Origin: Hydrogenophaga sp. NFH-34
Lineage (GTDB): Bacteria > Pseudomonadota > Gammaproteobacteria > Burkholderiales > Burkholderiaceae_C
Length of the DNA stretch: 64,000 bases
Direction of reading: 5' to 3'
Assembly: GCF_021401345.1 (NCBI RefSeq)
Contig: NZ_JACBGE010000006.1
Span: 158,680 to 222,679, forward strand
Translations under genes and position numbers: made by a program
In this document: positions 26,411-35,619 of the stretch, one piece after another
Layout: the number at the start of each line of letters is the position of its first letter
Position numbering within the stretch: position 1 is the first letter of the stretch
The notes under the pieces: model-generated
What the model saw: only the letters and a program-made list of their open reading frames with translations
Database searches by the model: none
Told to the model about the DNA's origin: nothing

Positions 26411-27489
26411 ACCCCCTGCCGTCTGCCCCCTCTTTCCGTGCCCGTGCTGTCCGCGCGCCCTGGCTCGGCGCCCTGCTGGCCACTGCAGCGCTGACCGCGC
26501 AGGCCCAGGTCGCCATGCCCTACTACACCGCCGAGCAGGCGCTGCAAGGCCTCTACGGCCGGCACGAGCAGCCCCGCGCGCAGGCCTTCCACGCCGAAGC
26601 CACGCGGCTGGTGCAGACGGCGCAGGCGCATTGCGCCCAGTCGGCCCCGCTGTCGGCCCTGCGGACGCAGTGGCAGCAGACGCTGCTGGCCTGGCAGGCG
26701 CTGGCAACGCCCGCCATCGGCCCGGTGGTGGCCCGCCGTTCGCAGCGGCAGATCGATTTCTGGCCCCCGCGGCCGGCCCTGCTGAAAAAGGCGCTCGATC
26801 GCGCGCCCCAGTCGCTGGCCGACCTGGAACGCGTCGGCAGCCCGGCCAAGGGCTTCCCGGCGCTGGAACAGCTGCTGTGGGCCGCACCGCCCGACGCGCC
26901 GCTGCCGGCCGCCACCTGCGCCTACGCCACGCTGGTGGCCCAGGGCATCGAAGCCGAAGCCGCCGCCCTGCAGACCGCTTTCGAGGCGCGCGCCGACAAA
27001 GACTGGAGCGACAGCGCCGAAGACACCGGCGCCGCGTTCGCCGAATGGATCAACCAGTGGCTGGGTGGCCTGGAGCGCCTGCGCTGGGCCTACATCGAAA
27101 AACCCCTGCGCAGCGCCAACGGCCGCGCACCCGGCTTCGCCCGCAGCACGCGCGAGGCCGACGTGGCCGACTGGCAGGCCCAGTGGCAGAGCCTGCGCGC
27201 CCAGGCCCGGCTGGCGCCGGGGCAGTACGCCACGCCCCCGGCACCTGGCGAAGCCCTGGTGCCGATCGAAGCCCTGCTCATGGGCAAGGGCCAACTGGCG
27301 CTGGCGCAGCGCTGGGCGCAGGCGCTCGACAAGGTCGACGCGGGCTTTGCCGCGCTCTCACCCCAGACGCCGCCCCAGGCCCTGCTGGCCCTGGCCCAGC
27401 AGATGAAGGCCGTGACCGTGCTCTACCAGAACGAAGTCGCCAGCGCGCTCGACGTGCCGCTGGGTTTTTCCGATGCCGATGGTGACTGA
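26407..27489 (+). CDS. Second imelysin family protein
   Basis: 360 residues, starting at a GTG that overlaps the DHOR stop (GTGA). A signal peptide (LGALLATAALTAQAQ) is present. The imelysin motif is altered to GFPALEQLLW: the His of GxHxxE is replaced by Pro while the Glu is kept, as is usual for the second imelysin of such operons. Low similarity to the first copy suggests division of labour rather than recent duplication. Likely periplasmic metal-binding partner of the DHOR protein. Confidence 0.85.
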   Translation: MNPLPSAPSFRARAVRAPWLGALLATAALTAQAQVAMPYYTAEQALQGLYGRHEQPRAQAFHAEATRLVQTAQAHCAQSAPLSALRTQWQQTLLAWQALATPAIGPVVARRSQRQIDFWPPRPALLKKALDRAPQSLADLERVGSPAKGFPALEQLLWAAPPDAPLPAATCAYATLVAQGIEAEAAALQTAFEARADKDWSDSAEDTGAAFAEWINQWLGGLERLRWAYIEKPLRSANGRAPGFARSTREADVADWQAQWQSLRAQARLAPGQYATPPAPGEALVPIEALLMGKGQLALAQRWAQALDKVDAGFAALSPQTPPQALLALAQQMKAVTVLYQNEVASALDVPLGFSDADGD

Positions 27490-27504
27490 CCGGGGGACGC
27501 CCCC

Positions 27505-28635
27505 GTGATCCGCCGCCACAGCCTGCTGGCACTGGCCGCGCTGGGCGCGATGCCCGCCTGGGCGGTGCGAGGCAGCGGCCCGGGCGCGGCCCCGGGCCAC
27601 GCGACGCTGGCTGCGGCGTGGCAGGATGGCGCGCAGCAGCACATCGGGTTGATCGATGTCGCGGGCGCACACTGGTCGGTGCGCCACCACCTGGAGGTGC
27701 CCACCCGCGCGCACGGCCTGTGGGTCGAGCCGGGGGGCAGCGTGCTCGCCGCCGCGCGCCGGCCGGGCGACTGGCTGCTGCGCTGGCAGCCGCGTGACGG
27801 CGCGGTGCGGTGGCACTGGATCGACGACGACCGCCGCTTCAACGGCCACGTGATCGCCAGCACCGACGGCACCACGCTGTGGACCACCGAAACCGATCTG
27901 GACACGACCCAGGGCCGGCTCGGCGTGCGCAACGCCCGCAGTCTGGAGAAGACGGCCGAATGGGCGACCGCCGGCCGCGACCCGCACGCCCTGCTGGCCC
28001 TGCCCGAGGCGGTGGCCGGGCTGCCGGCCGGCACGCTCATCGTGGCCAACGGCGGCATTCCCACCCTGCCCGAGACCGGACGGGCCAAACGCGACCTCGG
28101 GCGCATGGACGCCTCGCTGGTGGCCCTGGACCCGGCCGACGGCCAGCTTCTCGGCCAGTGGCGCCTGGACGATCCGTACCTGAGCATCCGCCACCTCGCC
28201 TGGGACCCGGTTTCGCGCCGCGTCGGCGTGGCCCTGCAGGCCGAGCACCCGGACGCCGCCGCCAAGGCGGCCGCGCCGGTGTTGGCCGTGTGGGATGGCC
28301 GGGCTTTGCGCGCGGCCGAGCAGCAACCGGTCGTGCAGGGCTATGGCGGCGACATCTGCGCCCGCCCGGGCGGCGGCTTCGTCGTCAGCTGCCCGCGCGC
28401 CGACACGCTGGCGCTGTTCGACGCCCAGGGCCGCTGGCAAGCGCTGCGCCCCCACCGCCAGGCCTACGCGCTGGCGGCGCAGCCCCTCGGCCAGCGCTGG
28501 TGGAACGGCGGCGAACGCGACGTCATGACCACCACGGCGCCCGGCCAGAGCAGCGTCGCCACGCCCACACCAAACACCGCTGCCGGCGCGCGTCTGCAGC
28601 TCGACAACCACTGGCTGGCCTGGGCGCGCCCCTGA
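27505..28635 (+). CDS. DUF1513 domain protein, exported beta-propeller-like
   Basis: 376 residues beginning with an RR-containing export signal (MIRRHSLLALAALGAMPAWA). The body has repeated strand-rich segments with small-residue turns, as in a propeller: HGLWVEPGGSVLAAARRPGDW, GHVIASTDGTTLWTTETD, GTLIVANGGIPTLPE and SIRHLAWDPVSRRVGVALQAEH. These match DUF1513, a family with no assigned function that travels with imelysin and DHOR genes. GTG 27505 follows the previous stop by 15 bases. Last gene of the operon. Confidence 0.85.
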   Translation: MIRRHSLLALAALGAMPAWAVRGSGPGAAPGHATLAAAWQDGAQQHIGLIDVAGAHWSVRHHLEVPTRAHGLWVEPGGSVLAAARRPGDWLLRWQPRDGAVRWHWIDDDRRFNGHVIASTDGTTLWTTETDLDTTQGRLGVRNARSLEKTAEWATAGRDPHALLALPEAVAGLPAGTLIVANGGIPTLPETGRAKRDLGRMDASLVALDPADGQLLGQWRLDDPYLSIRHLAWDPVSRRVGVALQAEHPDAAAKAAAPVLAVWDGRALRAAEQQPVVQGYGGDICARPGGGFVVSCPRADTLALFDAQGRWQALRPHRQAYALAAQPLGQRWWNGGERDVMTTTAPGQSSVATPTPNTAAGARLQLDNHWLAWARP

Positions 28636-28719
28636 AACGGATGCAGCCCCAATGTGATCCCGGTGGCAAAATCGGGTGCCCGGCCCGTTGGCGGCCGGAA
28701 GGGTGAACGCTCGCTGCCC

Positions 28720-29631
28720 ATGAACACCGCCACACCGCACTTGGCGAACGTGCTGTCCCGTTCGCCCGACTTCCGCCTGGATCAGGTCACGCCGCTGCGC
28801 GGCCGATGCCGCGGTCGACTGATCCACTGCACCTTCGATGCCCATACAGTGGACATCCCGCCGCAGGACGAGGTGGTGCTGCTGGCGGCCAATCAGTACC
28901 GGCTCAAGCGCGCACTGTTCGATTTCGGCTGGGGTTTCCGCGACCACTTCAGCAGCCATCCGCATCCGCTGCACGTGTTCCCGGCGGGCAATGGGTACCG
29001 CTGGCTCAAGGACGGCTGCGCAGACGTCACCTTGCTCGCGCTCTCCGCCGACGACCTGACCGCGCTGTTCGACGAACTTGGCCACCGCAATCCGAACGAT
29101 GGCCTGTGGCAGCTTTCGCAGCGGGGTTTTGCCAACCCCATGATCTACAGCGCCCTCACGCAGCTCATGCAGCAGGCTTCGACCGGCAGCCCCCAGATTC
29201 TGGTGGACAGCTACTGCACCGTGATCGCCAACGAACTGGCGCAGCAGTGGAACACACGCACCGCCGCCCCTGCAGCGCGCAAGCTGCCTTCGGGCCAACT
29301 CGCACGGCTGATCGACCACATCAAGGAACACCTCGCGCAAGACCTCAGTCTGGACGACCTGGCCGCCCAGACCGGACTCACCAAGTACCACTTCATGCGT
29401 TGCTTCAAGGCCTCTACCGGGCGCTCGCCGCTGCAGTACGTGACCGAGCTGCGCGTGGCCCAGGCCAGCCGCCTCCTGAAGACGACGGCGCTGCCCATGG
29501 ACCTCGTGGCCCGGCAGTGCGGCTTCTCGGGTGCCGACCACTTGGCCCGCGTGTTCGGCAAGGCCACCGGTCTGTCGCCTCGCGCCTACCGCACGACCGT
29601 GGGTGAGGTGCGCGCACCGCGCCGGCACTAA
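28720..29631 (+). CDS. AraC family transcriptional regulator
   Basis: 303 residues. The C-terminal DNA-binding domain has LSLDDLAAQTGLTKYHFMRCFKA and DLVARQCGFSGADHLARVF, followed by the conserved GLSPRAYR. The N-terminal part is a sensor without recognised motif. ATG 28720 is used; GTG 28654 in frame would add 22 residues. Its stop codon overlaps the stop of the convergent regulator gene by 4 bases. The target is unknown: the iron operon upstream or the nitrilase region are both possible. Confidence 0.88.
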   Translation: MNTATPHLANVLSRSPDFRLDQVTPLRGRCRGRLIHCTFDAHTVDIPPQDEVVLLAANQYRLKRALFDFGWGFRDHFSSHPHPLHVFPAGNGYRWLKDGCADVTLLALSADDLTALFDELGHRNPNDGLWQLSQRGFANPMIYSALTQLMQQASTGSPQILVDSYCTVIANELAQQWNTRTAAPAARKLPSGQLARLIDHIKEHLAQDLSLDDLAAQTGLTKYHFMRCFKASTGRSPLQYVTELRVAQASRLLKTTALPMDLVARQCGFSGADHLARVFGKATGLSPRAYRTTVGEVRAPRRH

Positions 29632-30548
29632 GCGCGCCGCTGGCGCCGGTGCTGGGCCGGCGTGATCTGGAAGTGTTTCCTGAAGGCACTGGCCAGATGG
29701 CTCTGGCTGGAAAACCCGGCCTGCACGGCGATCTCGGCGATCGGCTCCGTACCGTCTTCCAGCAGGCGCCGGGCGTGTTCCAGGCGCCGCTGCAGGATGT
29801 ACTGGTGGGGGCTCGTGCCCAGGTGCGCACGGAACGAGCGCCACAACTGGGTCACGGGCATGCCCGCGCGCTCGGCCATCACCTCCAGCGAGAGGTCGTC
29901 CGCCAGATGGTCCTCGATGTGATCGAGCAGCCGCCGCCAGCGGTGCGTGCGCGGCGCCGGAACCGCGACGCTCTTGCGCGGCGTCAGGCTGGAGTGGTGG
30001 CTGAGCAGCCGGCCCGCCAGCAGGTAAGCCAGGTGGTCGGCCTGGTAGCGGCTGGCGGTGTCACCTTCGCACAGCAGTTCGATGGTGGTCTCGGCCAGGT
30101 GGGCGATCACCGGGTCGTGCGTGCACAGCCGGGGGATCAGCTCTCGAAGGGGCGAAGCGCTGCCGTAGAGCTCGTCGGCGACCTGTCGAAAAATCGCGTC
30201 GTGAACGTAGAGGTGCAGGATGCGGGGGCGCCCCGAGATCGCCCACCGGCTCGTGGACTGCCCCGGCAACAGGCTGAACTGCTGCGGCCTGAGCACCGCC
30301 TCGCGGCGCACCCGCGACAAGGTGCGCGCCACCGGGCTGGCCTTCGACACGCAGTAGGCGATGCCTGCGGTCGACGCCGCCGGCAGGTCCGCGCTCCAGG
30401 GCGATTCCTGCACCAGCGAAGCGTACAGGCCGCGCCATCGCAGGGGAGCGCTCTCGCGCAGGAGTTGCACTTCGGAGCGTTGCGCGATGCCGTGGGTCTG
30501 GCCCGGCAGAAAGACCTCATCCGGCGCTGGGAGGGCGGGCGTGCTCAT
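29628..30548 (-). CDS. AraC family transcriptional regulator of the nitrilase region
   Basis: 306 residues. The C-terminal helix-turn-helix pair is LSLEVMAERAGMPVTQLWRSF and EIAVQAGFSSQSHLASAFRKHF, with ITPAQHRRQ after it. It is transcribed divergently from the nitrilase gene across 107 bases, the usual arrangement for an activator and its target. It shares architecture, though not close sequence, with the convergent regulator at 28720. Confidence 0.88.
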   Translation of the reverse strand: MSTPALPAPDEVFLPGQTHGIAQRSEVQLLRESAPLRWRGLYASLVQESPWSADLPAASTAGIAYCVSKASPVARTLSRVRREAVLRPQQFSLLPGQSTSRWAISGRPRILHLYVHDAIFRQVADELYGSASPLRELIPRLCTHDPVIAHLAETTIELLCEGDTASRYQADHLAYLLAGRLLSHHSSLTPRKSVAVPAPRTHRWRRLLDHIEDHLADDLSLEVMAERAGMPVTQLWRSFRAHLGTSPHQYILQRRLEHARRLLEDGTEPIAEIAVQAGFSSQSHLASAFRKHFQITPAQHRRQRRA

Positions 30549-30557
30549 GGAACGATT

Positions 30558-30585
30558 TTGACAACGGCGAATGGATTCCGATAGA
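30558..30585 (+). promoter_or_regulatory. Sigma-70-like promoter of the nitrilase gene
   Basis: A perfect -35 TTGACA at 30558-30563 and GATAGA at 30580-30585 are separated by 16 bases. They lie 70 bases before the nitrilase ATG and just outside the divergent AraC start. Confidence 0.55.
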
Positions 30586-30655
30586 CCCGCCGGGGGGCGC
30601 CCACAGATGATGCGGCCACCGCAAGGTTCGCGGGTATCTCACACAGGTTCCTACC

Positions 30656-31648
30656 ATGACCACTTCCTTTGAATCCGTGCGCGTCGCCGCCGTGCATGCC
30701 GCCGCGCCCTTTCTCAACCTCGAGGCCGGGGTGCAGCGCACGATCGAGTTCATCCACCAGGCCGCCTCGGGCGGCGCGCGCCTCGTCGCCTTTCCGGAGA
30801 CCTTCCTGCCAGGCTACCCGCACTGGATCTGGTCCCACACCTCGAAGTACGCGGCACCGCTGTTCGCCGAGCTGTACCGCAACGCCATCGAGTTCCCGAG
30901 CCCGCAGGCCGATCAGATCGCCACGGCAGCGCGCGAGGCCGGCATCTGGGTCTGCATGGGCGTCAATGAGCGCGAGGGCGGCACGCTCTACAACACCATG
31001 GCATGGTTCTCGCCCGAAGGGCGCCTGGTCGCGCGGCACCGCAAGCTGCACCCGACCAACGCCGAGCGCACCGTGTGGGGACGCGGCGACGGGCGCGATG
31101 TCTTCGTGGTGGACACCGGCTTCGCCAAGGTCGGTGGTCTCATCTGTTTCGAGCACAGCATGGACCTGAACCGCCACGCGCTGGCCGCCATGGGTGAACA
31201 GATCCACGTCGCCTCCTGGCCCGCCATCAACGCCACCCACGGCGACCCCAACGCGGGCGACTTCGATCACTACTCGACCACCCTGGCCGCCGCGCACGCG
31301 ATCTGCGCGCAGACCTACGTGATCCTGGTGCAGGGCCGCGTGTCGGAAGAGATCGTCGAGCGCCTGGGCATGAAGCCCGGCCCGGACGCGCCCACCGTGG
31401 GCGGCGGCATCAGCGGCTTCATGGGACCGAACGGCAAATGGCTGGCCGAGCCGCACCGCGACACCGAGGCCGTGATCTACGCCGACCTCGACCTCTCCAT
31501 GATCGCGTTCGCCAAGTTCTTCGCCGACGGCGCCGGCCACTACAGCCGCCCCGACGTGTTCAGCTTCGACGTGAACCGAGCGCCACAGACCGCGCTGCCC
31601 CAGGCCGCCGTGGTCCAGGGCACGGTGCGGGCGATGGGCGATGCCTGA
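30656..31648 (+). CDS. Nitrilase (carbon-nitrogen hydrolase superfamily)
   Basis: Converts a nitrile to the acid and ammonia. The catalytic triad is complete: Glu48 (AFPETFLPGYP), Lys130 (RHRKLHPT) and Cys164 (LICFEHSM), with the spacing typical of true nitrilases. WPAINATHG and the later SRPDVFSFDVN are also family-like. Length is 330 residues. It is single on the plus strand, convergent with the amidase gene (5 bases between stops). An aliphatic or arylaceto nitrile is likely but the exact substrate cannot be read; cyanide hydratase is less likely. Confidence 0.9.
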   Translation: MTTSFESVRVAAVHAAAPFLNLEAGVQRTIEFIHQAASGGARLVAFPETFLPGYPHWIWSHTSKYAAPLFAELYRNAIEFPSPQADQIATAAREAGIWVCMGVNEREGGTLYNTMAWFSPEGRLVARHRKLHPTNAERTVWGRGDGRDVFVVDTGFAKVGGLICFEHSMDLNRHALAAMGEQIHVASWPAINATHGDPNAGDFDHYSTTLAAAHAICAQTYVILVQGRVSEEIVERLGMKPGPDAPTVGGGISGFMGPNGKWLAEPHRDTEAVIYADLDLSMIAFAKFFADGAGHYSRPDVFSFDVNRAPQTALPQAAVVQGTVRAMGDA

Positions 31649-31653
31649 GCCGT

Positions 31654-33159
31654 TCAGCGGGCGCTCAGGCGCTCGTGGCCCGCCGCCGCGCGCAGCACCA
31701 ACGCGTCGTCGAAATGGCGGCCGATCAGCATCAGGCCCACCGGCTTTCCGTCGGTCTCGCCGCACGGCACGCTGATGGCAGGGTGGCCGGTAAGGTCGAA
31801 CGCGCTGGTGTTGGCCAGCATGGTCCAGCTGTGCTGGATCACCTCGGCCACGCTGGCATCGGCCGGCGGAATCGGCAGCGTGGGGAACGGCGTGGTCGGC
31901 ATCAGCAGCAGGTCGCGGCCGTCCAGCGCGTCGTCGTAGGCCTGGCGCAGGCGGCGGCGCAGGTTCTGCGCCTTCGCGTAGTAGCGCCCCTGGTACTGCT
32001 CATGCACATAGGCGCCGAGCAGCATGCCGATCTTGAGCGTGTGCGGCATCTCGTTGGCACGCTCGCGCAGCCCGCCCAGCGCGGTCATCAGCCCGAGCGG
32101 GTAGGCGCCTGTGGTCAGGTGACCCGCGCCCTGGCCGCCGTACAGCGTGTGGTACGTCCCTTCGTTGGCGATCGCGCTCCAGATCGCGAAGCCGTGACGG
32201 TGCCAGGGAATCGACACATCGTCCACGATCGCGCCGGCCGCGCGCAACGCATCGGCAGCGGCGCGCACCGCCGCGTCGGTGCCGGGGTGCGACTCGGGCA
32301 GGCCGAACGACTCCGTCACCACGCCGATGCGCAGGCCTTTCACGCCACGGTCCAGGCCCTCGGTGTACCGGTCCACGCGCAGGTTGCGCTGGCGGCCGTC
32401 GATGCCGTCCTCACCCGCGATCACCTCCAGCAACAAGGCCACGCCGGCCACGTCGCGCGCCATCGGGCCCACGTGATCGATGGTGTAGTCCAGCCCCATC
32501 ACGCCGGTGTAGGGGACCAGGCCGTAGGTCGGCTTGAGGCCCACGATGCCCGAGAAAGAGGCCGGGATGCGGATCGAGCCGGCCTGGTCGGCGCCAATGG
32601 CCAGGTCCACCTCGCCGGCCGCGAGCAACGCAGCGCTGCCGGTGGTGGAGCCGCCGGGCGTGTGGCCCGGGTTGCGCGGACTCTCCACCGGGCCGGTGGC
32701 GCTGGTGGCGCTGCCGCCGGAAAACGAGAAATACTCGCAGACCGACTTGCCCACGATGTGGCCGCCGGCATCGAGGATGCGCGTGACCAGCGTGGCATCG
32801 CCATCGGGCACGAAGCCTTCGAGCAGCGACGCGCCGTTCATCATCGGCACGCCGGCGATCTGCACGTTGTCCTTGATCGCCAGCCGCAGGCCGGCCAGCT
32901 TGCCCTGCGCCGCGCCCCGGATGTCGGTGCGCATCCACCAGGCGCCCCAGGGGTTGTCCTGCGGCTCGGGGCGCGTGCCACCGGCGCGCGGGTAGTGCAC
33001 AGGCAAGGGCTCGTGCGGCAGGCGGTCCAGCGCGCGGAACTCGGGCACCAGCGGTGCCAGCATGTCCAGCACGGTCTGCGCGTAGTCCGCGTCCACGTCG
33101 ATGCCCAGCTCCGCGCCCAGGCGGTGCAGGCGGTCCTTGTTCGGCAGGTTGAATGCCAT
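31654..33159 (-). CDS. Amidase (amidase signature family)
   Basis: Hydrolyses a small amide. The Ser-cisSer-Lys triad is visible: Lys96 (RLAIKDNVQ), Ser171 (GGSTTGSAAL) and nucleophile Ser195 (GADQAGSIRIPAS). Length is 501 residues. VGLKPTYGLVPYTG and DHVGPMARDV follow as expected. It is not a GatA, since no gatB or gatC is near. It probably follows the ABC transporter genes in one minus-strand transcript (30 bases after the ATPase gene) and together with the nitrilase points to nitrile/amide use. Confidence 0.92.
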   Translation of the reverse strand: MAFNLPNKDRLHRLGAELGIDVDADYAQTVLDMLAPLVPEFRALDRLPHEPLPVHYPRAGGTRPEPQDNPWGAWWMRTDIRGAAQGKLAGLRLAIKDNVQIAGVPMMNGASLLEGFVPDGDATLVTRILDAGGHIVGKSVCEYFSFSGGSATSATGPVESPRNPGHTPGGSTTGSAALLAAGEVDLAIGADQAGSIRIPASFSGIVGLKPTYGLVPYTGVMGLDYTIDHVGPMARDVAGVALLLEVIAGEDGIDGRQRNLRVDRYTEGLDRGVKGLRIGVVTESFGLPESHPGTDAAVRAAADALRAAGAIVDDVSIPWHRHGFAIWSAIANEGTYHTLYGGQGAGHLTTGAYPLGLMTALGGLRERANEMPHTLKIGMLLGAYVHEQYQGRYYAKAQNLRRRLRQAYDDALDGRDLLLMPTTPFPTLPIPPADASVAEVIQHSWTMLANTSAFDLTGHPAISVPCGETDGKPVGLMLIGRHFDDALVLRAAAGHERLSAR

Positions 33160-33189
33160 GGTTCTCCTCTGAAAAAAGCAGGTTGAGGG

Positions 33190-33903
33190 TCAGCCGGTGA
33201 ACTCGGCCGACTCGACCAGCGCTGCCATGGCAGCGGTGTCGCTGGCGCGCGCCTCGCGCACGGTGCGGCCCTTCTCCAGCACGACGATGCGGTCGGACAG
33301 GGCGCGCAGGAAGTCCAGGTTCTGCTCCACCAGCACGATGGACAGCTGGTGGCGTTGCCGCAGCGAGCGCAGCAGCAGCACCATGTCTTCGATGATGGAA
33401 GGCTGGATGCCTTCGGTGGGTTCGTCCAGCAGCACCAGCTTCGGGCGCGTGCACAGGCAGCGCGCCAGCGCCAGGATCTGCTGCTCGCCGCCGCTGAGCA
33501 GGCCACCAGGCCGCTCCAGCAGGCGCGGCAGCGCGGGGAAATCGGCCAGCACCTCGTCCACCACCTGCGCAGCCTGCCGCCCACCGTGCACAGAGGCCGC
33601 GAACAGCAGGTTCTCGCGCACCGACAGCAGCGGGAAGATGCGCCGGCCCTGCGGCACGTAGCCGATGCCGCGCGCCACGCGCCGGTGCGTCGGCAGGCGC
33701 GCGATCGACTCGCCCTGCCAGCGCAGCTCGCCAGCGCTCACCGGGATCTCGCCGACGATGGCGCGCAGCAGCGTGGTCTTGCCCATGCCGTTGTGGCCCA
33801 GCACGCCGAGCACCTCGCCATCGTCCACACGCAGCGCGATGCTGTCGAGGATGTTGATGCGGCCGTAGCCGCCACGAACGCCTTGCAGTTCAAGCACGGA
33901 CAT
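33190..33903 (-). CDS. ABC transporter ATP-binding protein (LivF/UrtE type)
   Basis: 237 residues: Walker A GHNGMGKTT, signature LSGGEQQ, Walker B LVLLDEPTEGIQP. The EGIQPSIIEDM segment and the VLVEQNLDF switch region are typical of LivF/UrtE ATPases of the branched-chain amino acid, urea and amide uptake group. ATG 33903 overlaps the end of the partner ATPase by 14 bases. The longer frame is rejected because the family begins at LELQGVRGGYG. Confidence 0.92.
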   Translation of the reverse strand: MSVLELQGVRGGYGRINILDSIALRVDDGEVLGVLGHNGMGKTTLLRAIVGEIPVSAGELRWQGESIARLPTHRRVARGIGYVPQGRRIFPLLSVRENLLFAASVHGGRQAAQVVDEVLADFPALPRLLERPGGLLSGGEQQILALARCLCTRPKLVLLDEPTEGIQPSIIEDMVLLLRSLRQRHQLSIVLVEQNLDFLRALSDRIVVLEKGRTVREARASDTAAMAALVESAEFTG

Positions 33904-34636
33904 GCTCCTCACGCCCCAGATATACATCGCGCACGAGCGGATCGGCCAGCACCTCGGCCACCGGCCCGTCACGCAACACGGCGCCCCGGTGCAGCACGGT
34001 CACGCGGTCGGCGATGCGGCGCACGAAGCGCATGTCGTGCTCCACAACCACCACCGCGCGCCCGCCACGGATCGACAGGATCAGCTCGGCGGTACGCGCG
34101 GTCTCCTCCTCGCTCATGCCCGCCACCGGTTCGTCCAGCAGCACCAGTTGCGGATCGGTCGCCAACACCATGCCCAGCTCCACCCACTGCCGCTGGCCAT
34201 GGGCCAGCGCGCCGAGTTGGCGGTCGCGCACCGCGCCCAGGCGCAGCTGCTCCAGCACCTCGTCCACCACGGTGTCCACCGGCCGCCGCTCGCGGTGCCG
34301 ACCAGCGGCCACGCGCAGGCTCGCGGCCACAGTGAGGCCGTCGAACACACTGGGCACCTGGGTCTTCACGCCCACGCCCAGGCGCGCGATCTGGTGCCGC
34401 TCCAGACGGCCCACGTCCTGGCCCAGGATGCGCACCCGGCCGGCGCTGGCTTTCTGCTGGCCGGTGAGCGTCTTGAAGAGGGTGCTCTTGCCAGCGCCGT
34501 TGGGGCCGATCAGGCAGCGCAGCTCGCCGCGCGCCACCTGCAGGTTCACCCGGTCCACCGCCACCACACCGCCAAAGCGCACCGTGAGACCTTCGGTGTC
34601 CACCGCCCACACGGGCGGTACCTGCATCGCGCTCAT
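33890..34636 (-). CDS. ABC transporter ATP-binding protein (LivG/UrtD type)
   Basis: 248 residues with Walker A GPNGAGKST, signature replaced by AHGQRQWVELGM and Walker B LVLLDEPVAGMS. The LAHGQRQW form of the signature is characteristic of UrtD rather than LivG, which suggests urea or short amides as the transported solutes. It pairs with the next ATPase to energise the two permeases. ATG 34636 overlaps the upstream permease stop by 4 bases. Confidence 0.92.
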   Translation of the reverse strand: MSAMQVPPVWAVDTEGLTVRFGGVVAVDRVNLQVARGELRCLIGPNGAGKSTLFKTLTGQQKASAGRVRILGQDVGRLERHQIARLGVGVKTQVPSVFDGLTVAASLRVAAGRHRERRPVDTVVDEVLEQLRLGAVRDRQLGALAHGQRQWVELGMVLATDPQLVLLDEPVAGMSEEETARTAELILSIRGGRAVVVVEHDMRFVRRIADRVTVLHRGAVLRDGPVAEVLADPLVRDVYLGREEHVRA

Positions 34637-35619
34637 GACGACGCCCCCGTCGAGCGACGCAGACGCTCGCGCAGCCAGGGCAGCAGGCCGGCGGGCAGCA
34701 GCAGCACGCACAGCACAAAGATCACGCCCAGCACCAGGTTGGTGTCGGCCAGCCGGGTCTGGCCCAGCCAGGTGGTGAGCCACTGGATCAGCACGCAACC
34801 CACCACCGGCCCGGCCAGCAGGCCGACGCCGCCGACCTGGGCCCAGATGATGATCTGCGCGGCAAAACCGATGCCGAACACGTCGGGCCCGACAAAACCG
34901 CCCCAGGCCGCGTGCAGCGCGCCGGCCAGCCCGGCAATCCCCGCGCCGATCACGAACACCGCCAGCTTGTAGGCGCGCGCGTCGTAGCCCAGCAGCTCGG
35001 CGCGCAGTTCGTGCTCGCGCACCGCCGCCACCGCCAGGCCGAAGCGCGAGCGCACCAGCCACTGCAGGCCCGCGTACACCAGCACCAGCACGCCGGCCGA
35101 GAGCAGGTAGAGCTGCACGAAGTCCAGCTCCTGCCCCCCGGGCAGCGCGGGCGGCGGCACGCCGGGAATGCCGTTGTAGCCACCCAGCGCCACACCACCG
35201 AGGCGGAAGTCCGCGCCCGAGACGGTGTTGACCAGGTGGAACAGGATCAGCGAGGCGGTGAGCGTGATCACGCCCAGGTACACATCGCTGATGCGGCCGT
35301 AGAACAGGAAGTAGCCCATCAGCGCAGCGCCCACGCAGGGCACCACGACCGAGGCCGCCAGCGCCACGGCACTGCCCTGGCCGCCCAGCGCGAGCACCGC
35401 GTAGGCGTAGGCGCCGAGACCGAAGAACACCGACTGGCCGAAGCTGAAGATGCCGGCCACGCCCCACACCAGCGCCATGCTCAGCGCCAGGATGGAGAGG
35501 ATCACATAGACATTCAGGCTCACCAGCGTGGCCAGTTCGACCACCCCGGCCACGCCGAACAACACCACCAGACCGCCGACCCACAGCAGCGGTTGCCACC
35601 TGCGCAAACCGAAACTCAC
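34633..35619 (-). CDS. ABC transporter permease (LivM/UrtC type)
   Basis: 328 residues with about nine membrane helices. The family segments LALSMALVWGVAGIFSFGQSVFFGLGAYAYAVL and AVREHELRAELLGYDARAYKLAVFVIGAGIAGLAGAL are clear. Start is GTG 35619, preceded by a good GGAGG, rather than the far upstream ATG, which overlaps the other permease in another frame. It overlaps both neighbours by 4 bases. Confidence 0.92.
   Translation of the reverse strand: MSFGLRRWQPLLWVGGLVVLFGVAGVVELATLVSLNVYVILSILALSMALVWGVAGIFSFGQSVFFGLGAYAYAVLALGGQGSAVALAASVVVPCVGAALMGYFLFYGRISDVYLGVITLTASLILFHLVNTVSGADFRLGGVALGGYNGIPGVPPPALPGGQELDFVQLYLLSAGVLVLVYAGLQWLVRSRFGLAVAAVREHELRAELLGYDARAYKLAVFVIGAGIAGLAGALHAAWGGFVGPDVFGIGFAAQIIIWAQVGGVGLLAGPVVGCVLIQWLTTWLGQTRLADTNLVLGVIFVLCVLLLPAGLLPWLRERLRRSTGASS

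Noticed and set aside
10588..28635. Siderophore biosynthesis cluster
   Set aside because: No NRPS, NIS synthetase or tailoring enzyme genes are present; all genes are uptake, reduction, hydrolysis or regulation.
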